A model generated the notes under the pieces. It saw only the letters and a list, made by a program, of their open reading frames with translations. It had not been told where the DNA came from and did not search any database. Shown here one piece after another: positions 62,804 to 64,000 of a DNA stretch of 64,000 nucleotides. This stretch comes from an uncultured Eubacterium sp. (GTDB taxonomy: Bacteria > Bacillota > Clostridia > Lachnospirales > Lachnospiraceae). The stretch lies in the NCBI GenBank assembly GCA_945939115.1, contig CAMEVC010000002.1, forward strand, positions 1-64,000. Reading direction: 5' to 3'. The translations under genes were made by a program, and so were the position numbers. Each line of letters opens with the position of its first letter. The stretch's first letter is position 1.

Positions 62804-64000
62804 TTAGTTCATTTCTATAGCCTCATGAATCTCCCTGATTCTATCGGTAAGGGATGAGTACCTTTTTGTCTCTGAGACATTCCCTGCCATAATTCTGAAT
62901 ATTTCCTCTTCCCCCACAAGACATACACATTTTCTTGCTCTTGTCACCGCAGTATACAGAATATTTCTGTTCATAAGCATCCTTGGCCCCTGAGCCATAG
63001 GTATAATAACTGCCGGATATTCGCTCCCCTGAGATTTGTGGACCGTTATCGCATAAGCAAGTTCAAGTTCCTCAAGCTGGGAAAATTCATAGTTAACCAT
63101 TCTTCCATCTTCAAATCTTACAGTCACATTCTCGTCAAATGTACTGATTCTCTCGATTATTCCAGTATCACCGTTAAATACACCCATCCCCTGTTCCACA
63201 GGAATACCATATTTGCTTCTCTTCTCCCACGCAAGCTGGTAATCATTCTTTATCTGCATGACTTTATCACCCTCGCGGAATATCGTATCTGAAACCTGTC
63301 TCTCCTGTTTTAACCCATCCTTAGGATTAAGGAAATCCTGCATTATCTTATTAAGTCTCTCCACCCCCACATTAGACTTTCTCGAAGGGGTGAGAATCTG
63401 AATGTCGTGGACATCAGCCTGGACATAACCCGGAAGCTTATCTCTTAAAAGTGTCTTCATTGCATTAATAATGTTATCTGCTCCCTCTCTCCGCACAAAC
63501 AGGAAATCCTTACTGTACTTGTTAAGTACAACTTGTTCTCCTCTATTAATCTTATGGGCATTGATAATAATTTCGCTCTGGGCTGCCTGCCTGAATATTC
63601 TCTCAAGCTTAACAACCGGGAAACAGCCGGAATCAATAATATCCTTCAGCACATTTCCGGGGCCAACGCTTGGGAGCTGATCCACATCCCCGACAAGTAT
63701 AAGCTTCGTTCCAATTGGAACCGCCTTTAGAAGGGAATTCATGATATTAATATCCACCATGGACATCTCATCGACAATTATCACATCTGCTTCCAGTGGG
63801 TTATCCTCATTTCTCTCAAAAAACATGGAAAGACCTGCAGCCGATGATTTCCTGTCCCCCTCAGGAACCCCACCGCTTATCTCAAGGAGCCTGTGAATGG
63901 TCTGTGCCTCATATCCGCATGCCTCTGTCATACGCTTAGCCGCACGTCCTGTTGGCGCTGCAAGCCTTATATCAAGCCCTTCCAGTTCGAAATACTTAAT
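62804..64000 (-). CDS. recD2: RecD2-type 5'-3' DNA helicase, C-terminal part
   Basis: The frame is open to the window edge, so the gene continues upstream; 398 codons and the stop are visible. It begins IKYFELEGLDIRLAAPTGRA, with the motif-I P-loop off the window. Seen here: Walker B VIIVDEMSMVD, GDVDQLPSVGPG, LERIFRQ, AITVHKSQGSEYPAVI and LYTAVTRARK, the SF1B helicase motifs II to VI. RecD2 (RecD/TraA type) acts without RecBC in repair and replication restart. It lies 21 bases upstream of comFC. Confidence 0.93.
   Translation of the reverse strand: MKYFELEGLDIRLAAPTGRAAKRMTEACGYEAQTIHRLLEISGGVPEGDRKSSAAGLSMFFERNEDNPLEADVIIVDEMSMVDINIMNSLLKAVPIGTKLILVGDVDQLPSVGPGNVLKDIIDSGCFPVVKLERIFRQAAQSEIIINAHKINRGEQVVLNKYSKDFLFVRREGADNIINAMKTLLRDKLPGYVQADVHDIQILTPSRKSNVGVERLNKIMQDFLNPKDGLKQERQVSDTIFREGDKVMQIKNDYQLAWEKRSKYGIPVEQGMGVFNGDTGIIERISTFDENVTVRFEDGRMVNYEFSQLEELELAYAITVHKSQGSEYPAVIIPMAQGPRMLMNRNILYTAVTRARKCVCLVGEEEIFRIMAGNVSETKRYSSLTDRIREIHEAIEMN

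Overview
The window looks like a chromosomal segment of a motile, low-GC, Gram-positive gut-type Clostridia, most likely a Lachnospiraceae (a Lachnospira/Eubacterium eligens- or Roseburia-like organism). The reasons are the Firmicutes-type str and rpl-rpo gene order, the inserted loop in S12, two short flagellins, FliW-CsrA, YvyF and ComFC, strong GGAGG ribosome sites and A/T-rich spacers. The family assignment rests on gene content and style only; no database search was possible.

Layout. (1) 1-15.1 kb, minus strand: translation and transcription core. Reading with transcription: rpmG-secE-nusG-rplK-rplA; rplJ-rplL behind an L10 leader; rpoB-rpoC; rpsL-rpsG-fusA-tuf. Each block has its own recognisable sigma-A promoter: perfect TTGACA-17-TATACT boxes stand before rplJ and rpsL, a near-perfect box before rpoB, and internal or weaker boxes before tuf and rpmG. 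(2) 15.2-17.6 kb: a FliD-like gene on the plus strand and two small paralogous genes of unknown function, both behind sigma-28-like promoters. (3) 17.7-32.9 kb: an AMP-binding enzyme, GT2 and DUF3880/CgeB-type glycosyltransferases, flagellin 1, further glycosyltransferases, and a set resembling ribulose-P epimerase, TarJ and TarI that would make CDP-ribitol. That set is interrupted by an HTH-Uma2 gene flanked by duplicated operon sequence and a three-unit palindromic repeat array. (4) 33.2-45.6 kb: an A/T-rich operon of 11 genes behind a sigma-28 promoter. It encodes NeuA-phosphatase, NeuB, a beta-propeller-like protein, a pyruvyl transferase, three radical SAM proteins, a Maf-type DUF115 protein, a GT2, an acetyltransferase and a DUF4422 glycosyltransferase. 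(5) 45.6-50.9 kb: a two-domain glycosyltransferase, a LicD-family protein and flagellin 2. (6) 51-62 kb: late flagellar genes (fliT-like, fliS, fliD, flaG, csrA, fliW, flgL, two flgK, flgN, flgM, yvyF). (7) 62-64 kb: comFC and the C-terminal part of recD2.

How it fits together. About 30 kb of glycan genes lie around and between two flagellin genes, and the largest glycan operon carries the same sigma-28 promoter as flagellin, flaG and flgM. The simplest reading is a flagellin glycosylation island that builds a glycan containing a nonulosonic acid and, probably, ribitol phosphate. FliW-CsrA and a textbook CsrA hairpin in the flagellin-2 leader indicate post-transcriptional control of filament production.

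The most novel-looking features are: (a) a Rossmann-like GxGxxG module repeated in seven of the eleven proteins of the 33-45 kb operon, joined to unrelated catalytic domains; (b) three radical SAM proteins in a flagellin glycan operon; (c) a CDP-ribitol cassette with a LicD-family protein; (d) a CRISPR-like spaced palindromic repeat beside gene-duplication scars.
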